Source: DASQPR01 sp963836785
Lineage (GTDB): Bacteria; Actinomycetota; Actinomycetes; Mycobacteriales; Micromonosporaceae
Direction of reading: 5' to 3'
Assembly: GCA_963836785.1 (NCBI GenBank)
Contig: CAWIKW010000001.1
Coordinates: 809,801-873,800 of the forward strand
Length of the DNA: 64,000 nt
The position numbers and the translations under genes were made by a program. The notes under the pieces were generated by a model. It saw only the letters and a program-made list of their open reading frames with translations, ran no database searches and was not told where the DNA came from. This document shows, one piece after another, positions 36,546 through 46,238 of this stretch. The stretch's first letter is position 1; every line of letters starts with the position of its first letter.

Positions 36546-37241
36546 GCCCGCAGGGCAGATTCGATTCATCCACTCACGTGGAAGTTACGACCCGGGCTAA
36601 CGCGTGCCCTAACGAGCGAAGCCAGCGGCGAACAGACCGCAAGCCGGCGTTCGGGCACGGGGTGCAAGTGCGATCTCCGGGCCGTTCTTGCCGGCAGCGG
36701 CGGGAACAGGTCTGACCGATGCTCCTGAGCAATTGGCAACGCGGGGGCACGTTCGTGAAACAGGTGTCGATGGCTGAGTCGAAACCTCAGCTACCCAGAT
36801 GCAGGTCCCTTTGGATCGAGCAGTGACCTCAAGAGAGAGATCTTCCACGTTGTCGAAGTTCGCTTCGAGGCCATCGAACTTGGTCATGTGGTCATGGCCT
36901 GCCTTGTCGCGTGCCCACACGTGTACCAAGGATCGGCGAAGTCGCGGTCAGCGGCGGTCGTCGGCGATCGAACGTGCGTTTGTCCAACACCGTCCAAAGA
37001 GATGATGACCTCGGCGTATTCGAGGTCATCGGAGTGGGGACGGCTGGTTTCGAACCAGCCGTGCCCGGCGCTAGTTGCGGCATCCCGGTGAGGCACCGGG
37101 ATCGGGCGCGCCCCGCGCCCGATCCTGTCAGTGCCCCGCGTCCCAGTTCTGGTCGATGTGCAGACCCAGGTCGTCAACCGCGGCCATCACAAGTCGTGCT
37201 CTAGCGTGGCCGGTTGCCTTCGATCAGACCTCGTCGGGACG
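36546..37241. other. Intergenic with tRNA relic, no gene recognised
   Basis: About 700 bases of mixed sequence between the exporter promoter and the YciI-like gene. It holds the tRNA 3'-end-like palindrome described separately at 37034. Protein frames reading ...GTAGFEPAV... or ...RLVSNQP... arise from that relic, not from a gene. Confidence 0.5.
37034..37060 (-). other. tRNA 3'-end-like relic A (T-arm)
   Basis: On the minus strand this is a T stem-loop (GCTGG TTCGAAA CCAGC) followed by an acceptor-like CGTCCCCAC. It matches relic B at 46532-46557 in 25 of 26 bases. No D-arm or anticodon arm is present, so it is not a functional tRNA. Confidence 0.55.
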
Positions 37242-37616
37242 TCACCGTCGCCTATCAGCCTGGCGGAGCATCGCGTCTTGTTCGGGGTCGGGCAGGAGCT
37301 CCCGGACCTCTTGTGCACAGCGGCAGGCGACGGCTGTCTTGGCCGCCCACGCCAGCGCCTCCTCGCGTGAGGGGACGTCGACGACACAGAACCCGCCGAC
37401 GACCTCCTTGGTCTCGGGGTATGGGCCGTCGGTCACGATCCCGTCGGTGGCCACAACGCTCGCCATCTGCCTTGCCAGTCCGCCGCCGAAGACCCACACG
37501 CCGGCGTTCACGGCCTCCTGCATCACCTCGTGCGCGGCCTTGGCCACGTCGGGAAAGTCCTCGTCGGGGATATGGTCCATCGCACCGTCATCGAACGAGA
37601 TCAGGTATCGCGCCAT
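37242..37616 (-). CDS. YciI/DGPF-domain protein
   Basis: 124 residues, a complete YCII-related domain: MARYLISFDDGAMDHIPDE at the start, GIVTDGPYPETKEVVGGFCV (the DGPF-like motif) and VDVPSREEALAWAAKTAVAC. These ferredoxin-like proteins are often encoded with ECF sigma factors or dehydrogenases; their reaction is not settled. ATG 37616 has a GGGAG site; the frame extends to 37661 without one. It is the first gene of the accessory stretch next to relic A. Confidence 0.85.
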   Translation of the reverse strand: MARYLISFDDGAMDHIPDEDFPDVAKAAHEVMQEAVNAGVWVFGGGLARQMASVVATDGIVTDGPYPETKEVVGGFCVVDVPSREEALAWAAKTAVACRCAQEVRELLPDPEQDAMLRQADRRR

Positions 37617-37973
37617 CTCATGACTCCCTTGTCCCGGCGGCCACCTCCGGCCACATCTCACCTCTGCTACGAACGCGTCGCTCCGGATCCGACACTCTGC
37701 CAGCAGAAAATCTAGCGGGACCTCCGCCGTCCGGCCCCCGCGGGCGTCATGTGGCCCCGTTTGCGGAGATCATCGGCGCTGCCACCGGCTATGAATAGTC
37801 CAACCGCACTCGTCTGCCGCTGCGCGCCCACCGAACTTGTCAAGCATCAGGCGAGACAGCGATGTAAAAGCGTCAGCCGAAGTACGCCGCCTCCATCCCC
37901 GAAGCACCTTGCTCCGACCACACAAGCGTCAACCCGGTCGCAGTGCCCGTGCACCGCCGGTAGCGTTCACCGG

Positions 37974-38381
37974 ATGAGCGGACTCGTGGAGATCGTGCTG
38001 GACTGTCGTCATGCGTCGAAGCTCGCGCCGTTCTGGCAGGCCGCGCTTGGCTGGCGGATCCGGCCATACGACGAGGCCGAGGTCGCCCGGCTTGCCGCGC
38101 TGGGCCTGACACCAGAAACTGATCCGACGGTGGCCATTGACCCCCCGGACGGTTCGCTGGTTTTCTTCCTCCAAGAGGTTCCCGAGGCCAAGACCGGGAA
38201 GAACCGCATGCACGTCGATGTCCGGCTCCGGGACCAGGCTCACCTGGACGAACTCCTCCGGATGGGCGCCACGGTGATGTCCGAGCATGACGGCTGGTCG
38301 GTCTTGGCCGATCCCGAGGGCAACGAGTTCTGCGCCAAGCATCCGGACCGAGGGCTCGGAGGTGGTTCTTCCGCTGCCTGA
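37974..38381 (+). CDS. VOC (glyoxalase/bleomycin-resistance) family protein
   Basis: 135 residues with two beta-alpha-beta-beta-beta units: EIVLDCRHASKLAPFWQAAL, FFLQEVPEAKTGKNRMHVDV and GWSVLADPEGNEFCAKHP. The last matches the usual DPEGNEFC ending of VOC proteins; a His in RMHVDV and a Glu in NEFC are candidate metal ligands. Possible roles are small-molecule binding or resistance. ATG 37974 is the domain start; a longer frame upstream is Pro/Arg-rich and not accepted. Confidence 0.82.
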   Translation: MSGLVEIVLDCRHASKLAPFWQAALGWRIRPYDEAEVARLAALGLTPETDPTVAIDPPDGSLVFFLQEVPEAKTGKNRMHVDVRLRDQAHLDELLRMGATVMSEHDGWSVLADPEGNEFCAKHPDRGLGGGSSAA

Positions 38382-38391
38382 GTGAACGTAG

Positions 38392-38541
38392 CTCACGCTG
38401 CTGGAACACCGGGAGGACTAGGAAGCGGAGCGGACTCGTCTGGGCGAGATCTGGCAGGAGCATGGCCTGGCGTTCCCATCCGAGCTCGGCACGCCGATGG
38501 AGCCCCGCAACCTCAACCGCCGCTTCGCCCGGCTGCGGATA
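38392..38541 (+). pseudogene. Tyrosine recombinase (phage integrase) fragment
   Basis: The plus-strand frame reads LLEHRED-stop-EAERTRLGEIWQEHG, then LAFPSELGTPMEPRNLNRRF and ARLR. This is the middle of the catalytic domain of actinobacterial tyrosine integrases, before the conserved HxLRH block. It contains an in-frame TAG at 38419 and loses similarity on both sides, so the catalytic residues R-H-R-Y are missing. It is a remnant of an integrative element; tRNA relic A lies 1.3 kb away. Confidence 0.75.
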
Positions 38542-38844
38542 GCCGCAAGTCTTCGTCGCCGGCGACGCCGCTCACATTCACTCGCCGGCCGGCGCGCAGC
38601 GGACAGGCGGATGGTGACTCGTTCGCCCAGCACGTGGTCGGCGAGAGCGTTCAAGTGGGGGGCAGGCGGCACGAGATGGGTAACGGGAGACTGTTACGCC
38701 CAGATCTGTGAGAGCCGAGAGGTTAAACCCGTCCCGGCTACTCGACCTGAGTACACCAACGCTTGGTCCCGGCTGACCCTGATCGTGAAGACCTCCGCCA
38801 CCGTGCCGAGGCCACCGTCCGCTCGGCACCGTGAACGCTCTTGG

Positions 38845-40122
38845 TCAGGGGACCATCGACGGCCGGCTCCCGCCATCTGCCACGGCATGACTCATGGACT
38901 GCCCACGCGAACGGTGCAGACGATGCCGTCGAGTGCGCAGCCGCACCGTCGCTGCGCCCAGCAGGGTCGCGACGGCCAGCGGCAGCCACAGCGCCGCCGC
39001 GCCCAGGCTGAGCATTCCGGTGATGATGATGGGGTCGACGGCCCGGGCCAGGCCGTAGCTGAGCTGCCAGCGGGCGAGCGCGCGCCCCACCAGGTGTGGC
39101 GGTGCTGACTCGATCACCAGCGGCACGCTGCTGCCGGTATAAAGAATCTCACCCAGCGTGTACGGCACGATGACCAGCGCGACGAGCACCGTGCCGCGGC
39201 CGCCGCCGGTCGCCCCGCCGAGCCAGAAGCCGAGGTAGGAGGCGGCAAGCAACAAGCCGGACCAGAACAGCACGGTGCGGTGCGGCCACTTCGCGAGGCG
39301 CACTACCACGACGAGCTGCAGTGCAATCACCATGACGGTGTTGGCGACGAAGATGCCCGAGGGCCACGCCAGGGACGCGTGCAGGCCCTGCACCAGCAGC
39401 AGCGGCAGGGCGATCTCCAGGATGTCGGCGTAAAACGCGTACGGAATGCCGGCCAGGGCCAGGATGGTAACGGTGCGTAGGCCGGCACCGCGCGCTTCCC
39501 CCGTTGCGGCAGCCGGGGCGGGGGCCGGAACATCTTGATGGGGCAGCGGCACCCGGGCGATCACCGCCGCGCCGAACGCGCACCCGAGCGCCGTCACCAG
39601 CGCGAGCCAGCGGAGCACCTCCGGCCCGCTCGCGACCAGAACCGTGCCGAGCAGGGCGCCGGCACCCAGGCCGGCGTTGCGCAGCGAGCGGCCTGCGGCC
39701 AGCGCCGCCGTACGCTGGGCCGGGCCGGCGAGCGTAGCGACCAGCGCGGAAATGGTGGGTGGAGCGATCTGCGTGCCGACGCCGATGAGCACCGCACCGA
39801 TCGCGAATCCGGCGATGCCGGGCACCAGGGCAAGCAGCAGCGACCCCACCGCCCGCACCAGTAGCGCGGCGACGGCGGGGGCGCGCCGCGCCCCGCGGTC
39901 GATCCAGCGTCCGGCGAGCGGGACGGCGCAGAGGCCGGCCAGCATGCCGACGGTCAGTGTCATACCGGCCTGCGGCGCGCTGAGCCCGATTAGCACGGCG
40001 TAGATCACAATGAAGGGGCGCAGCATCCCGGAGGTCGCTGCCTCGACTGTGGCGCTGAGCGCGTAGCGGCCGCCGCCCGGGATGCGGACCAGCTCACGAA
40101 GCGTCGTACGGGTGGTCGTCAC
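38845..40122 (-). CDS. MFS transporter (12 TM)
   Basis: 425 residues, about 12 TM helices. GLCAVPLAGRWIDRGARRAP is the loop 2-3 motif A region; RSLRNAGLGAGALLGTVLV and GEILYTGSSVPLVIESAP (C-terminal half) fit drug/sugar-efflux MFS proteins. The C-terminal ~30 residues are Arg/His/Ser-rich. GTG 40122 is the likely start. It diverges from an ArsR-type regulator, with operator-like repeats between, so it is probably controlled by it. Confidence 0.85.
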   Translation of the reverse strand: MTTTRTTLRELVRIPGGGRYALSATVEAATSGMLRPFIVIYAVLIGLSAPQAGMTLTVGMLAGLCAVPLAGRWIDRGARRAPAVAALLVRAVGSLLLALVPGIAGFAIGAVLIGVGTQIAPPTISALVATLAGPAQRTAALAAGRSLRNAGLGAGALLGTVLVASGPEVLRWLALVTALGCAFGAAVIARVPLPHQDVPAPAPAAATGEARGAGLRTVTILALAGIPYAFYADILEIALPLLLVQGLHASLAWPSGIFVANTVMVIALQLVVVVRLAKWPHRTVLFWSGLLLAASYLGFWLGGATGGGRGTVLVALVIVPYTLGEILYTGSSVPLVIESAPPHLVGRALARWQLSYGLARAVDPIIITGMLSLGAAALWLPLAVATLLGAATVRLRTRRHRLHRSRGQSMSHAVADGGSRPSMVP

Positions 40123-40175
40123 GGCTCCGATCGTCCGGCCACACGGCTGCGAAGAGACCCGGGTTGGCCAGCGTC

Positions 40176-40215
40176 GTCAATCCACGGCTCGTCGATTGAC
40201 AAACCACGTCAATCG
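40176..40215. promoter_or_regulatory. Operator candidate: three GTCAATC(G/C) boxes
   Basis: CGATTGAC (40193-40200) and GTCAATCG (40208-40215) form a perfect 8-bp inverted repeat with a 7-base spacer. A third half-site GTCAATCC lies at 40176-40183. The site is in the 130-base gap between the divergent MFS and ArsR genes. Confidence 0.6.
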
Positions 40216-40252
40216 GTTTGCCCGGGCGCGAACCGCTGCCAGGATCGGTACC

Positions 40253-41332
40253 GTGGTTACCTCCGTCGACATCGCCGGCGTACCAGCCGATCGGATCCGG
40301 ATAACGCCGTCGCCGCTCGCGGAGCTCGGCGCGGTGCTGCACGTGCTCGCGGAGCCGCAGCATCATCCGAACACCGCCGCGGCGCTTACGATGATGGCGG
40401 CTGCCCTTCCCACAGAGTTGGCCCCAGACCTCGAGGAATTTGGCCTGCTCTGGCGCTCCGGCCGGGCCGACTTTCTGTTCCCGCCCGATCCACGGCCGAG
40501 CCTGCGCGAGGAACTGGACGGCGTCGACCGCTTGGACGACGAGCGCTGGGTCGCTGCGGCGCTCGCCGCCCATCGGGCCACCTCACCGGCGCCGCGAATG
40601 TGGTCGCCGCTGCGTGACCCGATCGTGCGGCAGCGGGCGCTGGCTGCGGCCCGCGCCCGAGGGCCTCAGCAGGCGGCGTGGGCCGAGCGGGTGCTCGCCG
40701 ATCCGGCCGCCGAGCGCGAACGGGTACGTCGCTTTCTGCTCGCCTGCGAGTCCGCCTTCTTCGGCACGGTCTGGGAACGCGTCCGCCCAGCGCTCGCCGA
40801 GGAAGCCAACCGTCGACGCTTCGACCTGGCCCGCGAGGGTATCGGCGCCCTCGGCCGGATCTCGCACGCAATCGGGGTCGACACCGAGCGCGGCATCCTG
40901 ACGATCGACAAGCTGCAGGACCAGATCGCAGACGGTCGCGGCGGCGGGATGACGCTCATCCCGAGCGCGTACGGCGCACCGCATATGACCATCGTGTACG
41001 CGACCGGCTGGCAGCCCGTGCTGCAGTACCCGGCACCGGGCTGGGACCCGCGCCCGGTGTTACGGGTGGACGAGCTGGATGCTCGGTTGACCGCGCTTGC
41101 GCACCCGCTGCGGCTACGTTTCTGCCGCACGCTCGCCCGAGGTCCGCACACGACCGGCGAGCTGGCCGACTTTTGGCAGGTGACGGCGCCGGAGGTGTCC
41201 AGGCACCTCGCGGTGCTGAAGGCGGCCGGGCTGCTGATCTCGGCGCGCCGCGGCCGCTACGTGACGTACCGCCTGGACATGGAGGCCTGCACCGGCCTGG
41301 GGCAGCAACTGGTGGACGTCCTCGGGCGCTGA
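40253..41332 (+). CDS. ArsR-family regulator with N-terminal DUF5937-like domain
   Basis: 359 residues. The N-terminal ~270 residues (ITPSPLAELGAVLHVLAEPQ, RVRRFLLACESAFFGTVWER) match the long domain often found before ArsR helix-turn-helices in actinobacteria. The C-terminal ~80 residues form the winged helix (LTALAHPLRLRFCRTLARGP, TTGELADFWQVTAPEVSRHL, KAAGLLISARRGRYVTYRLD). No cysteine metal site of ArsR type is visible, so a metal sensor is unlikely. GTG 40253 has AGGA upstream. It should repress the divergent MFS gene. Confidence 0.85.
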   Translation: MVTSVDIAGVPADRIRITPSPLAELGAVLHVLAEPQHHPNTAAALTMMAAALPTELAPDLEEFGLLWRSGRADFLFPPDPRPSLREELDGVDRLDDERWVAAALAAHRATSPAPRMWSPLRDPIVRQRALAAARARGPQQAAWAERVLADPAAERERVRRFLLACESAFFGTVWERVRPALAEEANRRRFDLAREGIGALGRISHAIGVDTERGILTIDKLQDQIADGRGGGMTLIPSAYGAPHMTIVYATGWQPVLQYPAPGWDPRPVLRVDELDARLTALAHPLRLRFCRTLARGPHTTGELADFWQVTAPEVSRHLAVLKAAGLLISARRGRYVTYRLDMEACTGLGQQLVDVLGR

Positions 41333-42302
41333 ACAGCCAGGACGCGGGCCAAACTGATCAGGATTGAACCATATCGACAAGCCGGCCCACCGCCAGCGAG
41401 GACCACAGTGGACCTTTACGAGCCATAAGCGAGCCGCTGCGTGCCTCACTGCGGACCTCTTCCGTATCAACGGGCTCGGCGTTTGTACGTCGAGGCAGTC
41501 AATCGCCGTCAAGGCGGCATTGACGCTGCTCACCTGGTCAGCTTGTCGCGTACAACGGCAAGTGGCACCTCGACAGCCCGGACGCAAGCGCGTCACGACG
41601 GCCGGTCAGGTCGTGGACCAGATGAAGATCTCATAGCAGAGCACGCCGTAGCTGAACACGGTCCACAGGTGATCGAAGCTCTGCCGGGTCCCATCTGCAA
41701 CGGTCGGGATCGGTGACTGGCGCACCGGGCGCGTCAATCGCCCCCACACACTCAATGGGTCCCGTTCGCCGTCGGCCCGCCCCTTGGGGTGCGGGCCGGC
41801 CCCGGCGCCACAACCGCGTCGCGGCCAGGACGTAATCGAGGCAGCCTTGCAGTGCCGGGGCCGGTCTGCTCGGCTTCGCCCCGGTCGATGGCGACCGGGA
41901 CTTGCGCAACCATCCACAGGCCTCGCAGCCGCAGACGGCGTTGATCATGTCCGGGGCCGGAGCGTTCCCGCCGGAGGCATACCTCGTGCGGCGCCGAAGC
42001 ACGGACTGCGCCACGGCGGCCGACTCGCAGTTCGGTGACGTGGCAGCTTCGGGCGACCTGCCGGCTGACGCCGATCGATCTCAAATCCGGTTCCGGGTCA
42101 TCGCGGCTCGCGAGTGTCGCGCCGGCCGACGGGCGCTGCGGGAGGACCCGGCCGCGGGAGCGTCAGCGGGAGCGGCCGGTGTCCGTCCCTGTTCGGCGGC
42201 GCGGCCGGCCCTTTAGGGCCGGCTTGAACTTCGTACAGAAAGTTCTCACACGCAGCAAGGCGACAAGCTGTCCGGCTCCGCTTGATCCGTGACACTGCGA
42301 TG
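41333..42302. other. Intergenic 970 bases with dispersed repeat copy 1
   Basis: No accepted gene. Apart from the repeat at 41769-42250, the minus strand around 41700-41640 reads DHLWTVFSYGVLCYEIFIWS and then a stop, which resembles the C-terminal end of a lost membrane protein. Confidence 0.45.
41769..42250. repeat. Dispersed structured repeat, copy 1
   Basis: Starts with a GCCGTCG-like sequence, then inverted arms CCGGCCCCGGC / GCCGGGGCCGG (41796-41806, 41854-41864), then GGTCTGCTCGGCTTCGCC at 41863-41880. It ends with a hairpin (42204-42212 / 42215-42223) and a 28-base block at 42223-42250 that is identical to 62964-62991 in copy 3. Confidence 0.75.
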
Positions 42303-42818
42303 TCAATTGATGGGTGACACTGCGCCGAGTGCTGACGACATTGACTTGCGCAACAGGGTCCCATCGGCACGCTCTTCCATACGGTGCCAGCCGCAGCGTT
42401 CGTAGTACCCCACAGCGGCCGGCCCGGTTAAGACCCATACAGCCGCATAGCCGCGGCCCACGGCGAAGCGTTCCAACCGTTGCAGCAACAGCCGTCCGAT
42501 GCCGCGTCCGCGAAGGTCGGTGCGAACCACCATGCCCCAAACGCAGGGCACCAGCTCCGGGCGACCGGGCACGTCGCTCGTTCCGAGCGCCACCGCTCCG
42601 AGCGCCGTACCAGTCTCGTCGACAGCCACCCAGGTCACCGGCAGGTCCTCACGGCCCGCTTCTCGCCTGGTGATGGAGATATGTTCGTCAACGTCATCGT
42701 CGTTACCCCACTCCGCGAACCGCATCCGGCCGATTGGTTCGATGAGATGAGGGACGTCGGCCAGCAGCTGAACCAGGACACTCACCCGGACAGTCTTGCA
42801 GGGCAGGCCCAGCGTCAC
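42303..42818 (-). CDS. GNAT-family N-acetyltransferase
   Basis: 171 residues (fewer if GTG 42785 is used). The GNAT fold is visible: TWVAVDETGTALGAVALG, WGMVVRTDLRGRGIGRLLLQ (acetyl-CoA loop R-G-R-G-I-G), then AVWVLTGPAAVGYYERCGWH. It would acetylate a small amine, perhaps an antibiotic, or a protein N-terminus; substrate unknown. It lies in the accessory stretch between the tRNA relics and has no cotranscribed neighbour. Confidence 0.85.
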   Translation of the reverse strand: MTLGLPCKTVRVSVLVQLLADVPHLIEPIGRMRFAEWGNDDDVDEHISITRREAGREDLPVTWVAVDETGTALGAVALGTSDVPGRPELVPCVWGMVVRTDLRGRGIGRLLLQRLERFAVGRGYAAVWVLTGPAAVGYYERCGWHRMEERADGTLLRKSMSSALGAVSPIN

Positions 42819-43171
42819 CCATGTCCCGAGACCGATCCGTCACGGACGTCCTGAGACCCGACACCGAGACTCGACACCGGGATCCCGAAACCGAGCCCGA
42901 CACAGCACGGTCACCACCTGCGACACCGTGTCTCCGACAAGCCTGCGGCACCGTATGACCGGAGGCTCCGAGTTGTCGATTGCGTCAGGCCAAAGCAGGC
43001 CGCTATGAGACACAACCGGTGCCGGCAAAGCCGGACACGTGCGACAATTTGGGGCTTGCAGTGTCCCGTCGTCAGTGATCGGGACGAGGAGTCGGCCGCG
43101 CCGGATGCGTACGCGGCTGTGTGGCGCCCCGGTTGCGGCGAAGGCTACCCACCGACGTCAGGGGAAAGCTC
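42819..43171. other. Intergenic, short GACACCG-rich stretch
   Basis: 353 bases. The first ~150 have several CGACACCG-like words spaced 12-20 bases apart. I see no gene; it resembles degenerate non-coding repeat sequence. Confidence 0.4.
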
Positions 43172-44581
43172 ATGACACAGGCGGCGGGCGTGTTGATCAA
43201 CGCCCTACGAACGGAACTGAACGGACCGGTGATCGGCGCCGCGGACCCGGACTACGACGAGGCCCGCCGCCTATGGAACGCCGACATCGACCTACACCCG
43301 ACGATGATCACCAAGTGTGAATCAGCGAGCGACGTGTCCGCAGCGGTCACCTTCGCCGTGGAACACGGGCTCGAGATCGCAGTGCGCGCAGGCTCGCACA
43401 GCATTTCCGGCGATTCGAGCGTCGACGATGGGCTCATGATCGACCTCAGCCGGCTCAACGGGGTCAGCGTCGACGCGAAAGCGAAACGAGCGCGCGTCGG
43501 CGGCGGCGCACTGCTGAGCGACCTGGACGCCGCGACGCAGAAGTATGGCCTCGCCACGCCCGCCGGCATGATCAGCCACACGGGAGTCGCCGGGCTCACG
43601 CTCGGTGGTGGCATGGGATGGCTGACGCGCAAGGCCGGACTGAGTATCGACAACCTCCAATCCGCCGAGGTGGTAACCGCCGACGGGCAGATACGGCGGG
43701 CCTCCGCGGAGGAGAACGCCGACCTCTTCTGGGGGATCCGCGGCGGTGGTGGCAATTTCGGCATCGTCACCGAGTTCGAGTTCCGCCTCCACGAGCTCAA
43801 CCCGGTCGTGCAGCTAGGCATCCTCTTCTGGGGGATCGAGCAGGGGCCCGACGTGCTGCGTGTCGCCAGAGAGGTCACCACGGACATGCCGCCGGATGTA
43901 AACATCCTCATCGCCGGCCTGAACGCCCCGCCCGCGCCATTCGTACCCGAAGAGCACCGGCTTCAGCCGGGTTATGCCCTCGTCGTCGTCGGTTTTGGGT
44001 CCGTCGACGTCCATGACCGCGTGGTGGCACGCATCCGCGAGGCACTGCCGCCGCTGTGGGAGTCCGTCACTCCCACGCCGTACACGGCTTTGCAGCAGCT
44101 GCTCGACGAGGCAAACGCGTGGGGTTTCCACTCCTATGACAAGGCCACCTATATCTCGGACCTGTCCGACGAGGCGATCGCGGTCATCACCGACCACATG
44201 CGGCGCAAGAGCTCACCGCTGTCGGTCCTGCTGTTCTACCGCCTCGATCAGGCGTACTCGGAGGTCGGCGAGGACGACACAGCGTTCGGAGGCGGGCGCT
44301 CACCCCGATACTCCGCGTTCATCATCGCGATCTGCCCGACGCCAGAACTCCTGACCGCCGACCGGGAATGGGTGCGCTCCTTCTGGGAGGCGCTGCGCCC
44401 GTACTCGCTCGGCGTCGGCAGCTACGTCAACGCGAACACCGAGTTCGAGGAGGATCGTGTGCGGGCCTCGTACGGCCCCGGGAAGTACGAACGGCTAGCC
44501 AAACTCAAGGCGAAGTACGACCCTCGCAACGTCTTCCACCGCAACGCCAACATCCGGCCAGCAACATCCCTCCACCGCTGA
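43172..44581 (+). CDS. FAD-binding (BBE-type) oxidoreductase
   Basis: 469 residues of the PCMH/berberine-bridge family. The FAD domain has VRAGSHSISGDSSVDDG, with the His for 8-alpha covalent FAD attachment, and GVAGLTLGGGMGWLTRKAGL. The cysteine of bicovalent members is missing (PAGMISHTG), so the flavin would be monocovalent. WGIRGGGGNFGIVTEFEF is typical, and the C-terminal BBE motif is YVNANTEFEEDRVRASYG. Such enzymes oxidise carbohydrates, alkaloid-like or tetracycline-like compounds. ATG 43172 is preceded by GGGGAAA. Confidence 0.88.
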   Translation: MTQAAGVLINALRTELNGPVIGAADPDYDEARRLWNADIDLHPTMITKCESASDVSAAVTFAVEHGLEIAVRAGSHSISGDSSVDDGLMIDLSRLNGVSVDAKAKRARVGGGALLSDLDAATQKYGLATPAGMISHTGVAGLTLGGGMGWLTRKAGLSIDNLQSAEVVTADGQIRRASAEENADLFWGIRGGGGNFGIVTEFEFRLHELNPVVQLGILFWGIEQGPDVLRVAREVTTDMPPDVNILIAGLNAPPAPFVPEEHRLQPGYALVVVGFGSVDVHDRVVARIREALPPLWESVTPTPYTALQQLLDEANAWGFHSYDKATYISDLSDEAIAVITDHMRRKSSPLSVLLFYRLDQAYSEVGEDDTAFGGGRSPRYSAFIIAICPTPELLTADREWVRSFWEALRPYSLGVGSYVNANTEFEEDRVRASYGPGKYERLAKLKAKYDPRNVFHRNANIRPATSLHR

Positions 44582-44733
44582 CAATCGACCAGCTCGTCAC
44601 GGTCATAACGCACTCGAGAGGTGGACGACCACCGCAGGCGAGTGGCGATGGATTTGTAAACCGCGCCTTGGTCTACAGGCACCGCCTCGTGGCAATGTGT
44701 CATGCCCTAGCCGCGGCGCTCTCAGCGACCGGC

Positions 44734-45276
44734 TCAAACGTCGCGATCTTGCCCCTCGGGTCGGTGAGCGCTGCCTGATGCATTGTCCGACGCGGGTAGA
44801 TCTTCGACCGAGTGCCCGTGCTCAAGGTAGACGACGCGTTTCGAGCGGGCGCCTCTGACCGTCGATCGCAGCCGATCCGCGAGCCGAGGGACGGTGTATA
44901 CGTCAAGGTCGGACTCGCCTACGAATCGAGCCTCACCGACCTCGCCATCCTGGAAGCGCATTGAGTGGACCCGCTCGGGACTGAGCGTTCCGCCGTCGAA
45001 GATGAACAAGAGCTTGTCGCCCTCATCTTTGTGGGGCGCCCAGTCCACGGACAGAAGGGCATTGGCATCAACATCGATGCCCAGCTCTTCCTTCACCTCG
45101 CGTACTGCCGCCTGTCGAGGACTTTCGCCGACCTCGACGTAGCCGCCGGGAAGATCCCAGAACGGCTTGTACGTCAGGCGAATCAGAAGGATGCCACCCA
45201 ACCCGTCGTTGAACAGCACTCCCGCGGCTACGTGCGGTGTGGCTGCGGTGAGTACGAATGAGGCCGGGTTTGTCAC
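44734..45276 (-). CDS. Nudix hydrolase
   Basis: 180 residues. The Nudix box is complete: GGYVEVGESPRQAAVREVKE followed by ELGID (GX5EX7REUXEEXGU). It should hydrolyse a nucleoside diphosphate-linked compound; substrate unknown. The C-terminal ~45 residues are hydrophilic and unlike other Nudix proteins. The GTG start at 45276 is acceptable without a strong ribosome site. It is a single gene in the accessory stretch. Confidence 0.85.
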   Translation of the reverse strand: MTNPASFVLTAATPHVAAGVLFNDGLGGILLIRLTYKPFWDLPGGYVEVGESPRQAAVREVKEELGIDVDANALLSVDWAPHKDEGDKLLFIFDGGTLSPERVHSMRFQDGEVGEARFVGESDLDVYTVPRLADRLRSTVRGARSKRVVYLEHGHSVEDLPASDNASGSAHRPEGQDRDV

Positions 45277-45482
45277 GCCCCAAACTCTACGAAAGAGTCA
45301 CGCAACGTGTACGCGGTCGGCTAGGGCCGCGAGCTGGAACCCAGGCTTTCCCCGACTACGTTTGATCCAGTTGTGCACCAGCTGGCAGCTGATTGCATGA
45401 TGCCGAACCTGTTCGGGGGCGACCTGCTCGGCGTCGAGAAACACCCGCAGGACGCACTAATAGCCGTCGGGCTCGTGCAGCC

Positions 45483-46238
45483 TCACAGCTGGGATCTCAG
45501 CACGGCGACCTCGGGGAACTCGTCCGGCGAGCCGTAGCCGTGCTCGGCCAGCCAGCGTACGTTAGTCAGGCATCGCAACGACCACCACGCGCGGATGAGG
45601 TCGCGGTCGACGTCGGTGCCGTAGCCGGCGACGACGTCGCCAAGGTGCTCCTTGTGTCCGAGCGTGAGGATGGCAAGGTCGAAGAGCGCGTCGCCCTGGG
45701 ACGCCTCGGACCAGTCGACGACGCCGGTGACCTCGTCACCGGCGACGAACACGTGGTCGACCTGCAGGTCGCCGTGGATGAACACCGGTGTCCACGGCCG
45801 GAGCGCAGTCTCGGCGAGCCGGCGGTTGCGTGTGACCACGTCGGCGGGAAGGACGCCGTTCGTGACGAGCCACTCACACTCGCCGGCGAGCTGCGATGCG
45901 AGCTCGTCGAGGCTCCGACCGGGCCATGGCGGCAGCGGCGCGTCGTGCAGCGTCCGGACGGCGGCACCCGCCGCGGCCCACGCCGCCGACGAAGCGGTAG
46001 ATGGCTCGCCGAGGTGGCCAAGTGCCGTCCCCGGGACAGCGGCGAGCGCGAGCGCGGGCGGCTTGCGCCACAGGATCTCCGGAGTCGGGACCGGCGCCAT
46101 AGCCATCGCCTCGACCTCGACGTCGATGCGGGTCTGATCAGCGTCGATCTTTACGAACACGTCGCCGACGCGCAGGGTCGCGCGCTCGTTATGGGCGACG
46201 ACAATCTCGACCTCGTCCACGTCCATGTCGGCCATCAT
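45483..46238 (-). CDS. Aminoglycoside phosphotransferase-like (APH/choline kinase fold) protein
   Basis: About 251 residues. The protein-kinase-like fold of APH enzymes is seen: VEIVVAHNERATLRVGDVFV then KID (ATP-binding part), and catalytic motif FIHGDLQVDHVFVAGDEVTG followed by VVDWSEAS (HGDL then metal Asp). Position +5 after the catalytic Asp is His (QVDHVF) where Asn is usual, a variation of the Brenner motif. It may phosphorylate an antibiotic or small molecule. Start codons 46235-46253 are all possible. Confidence 0.8.
   Translation of the reverse strand: MMADMDVDEVEIVVAHNERATLRVGDVFVKIDADQTRIDVEVEAMAMAPVPTPEILWRKPPALALAAVPGTALGHLGEPSTASSAAWAAAGAAVRTLHDAPLPPWPGRSLDELASQLAGECEWLVTNGVLPADVVTRNRRLAETALRPWTPVFIHGDLQVDHVFVAGDEVTGVVDWSEASQGDALFDLAILTLGHKEHLGDVVAGYGTDVDRDLIRAWWSLRCLTNVRWLAEHGYGSPDEFPEVAVLRSQL

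Noticed and set aside
36911..37204. Short frames reading GTAGFEPAV and RLVSNQP
   Set aside because: Typical false translations of tRNA 3' ends, explained by relic A; same for relic B at 46503-46730.
38497..39108. 203-residue plus-strand frame starting in the integrase fragment
   Set aside because: Only its first ~15 residues are integrase-like; the rest is antisense to the MFS gene or noise.
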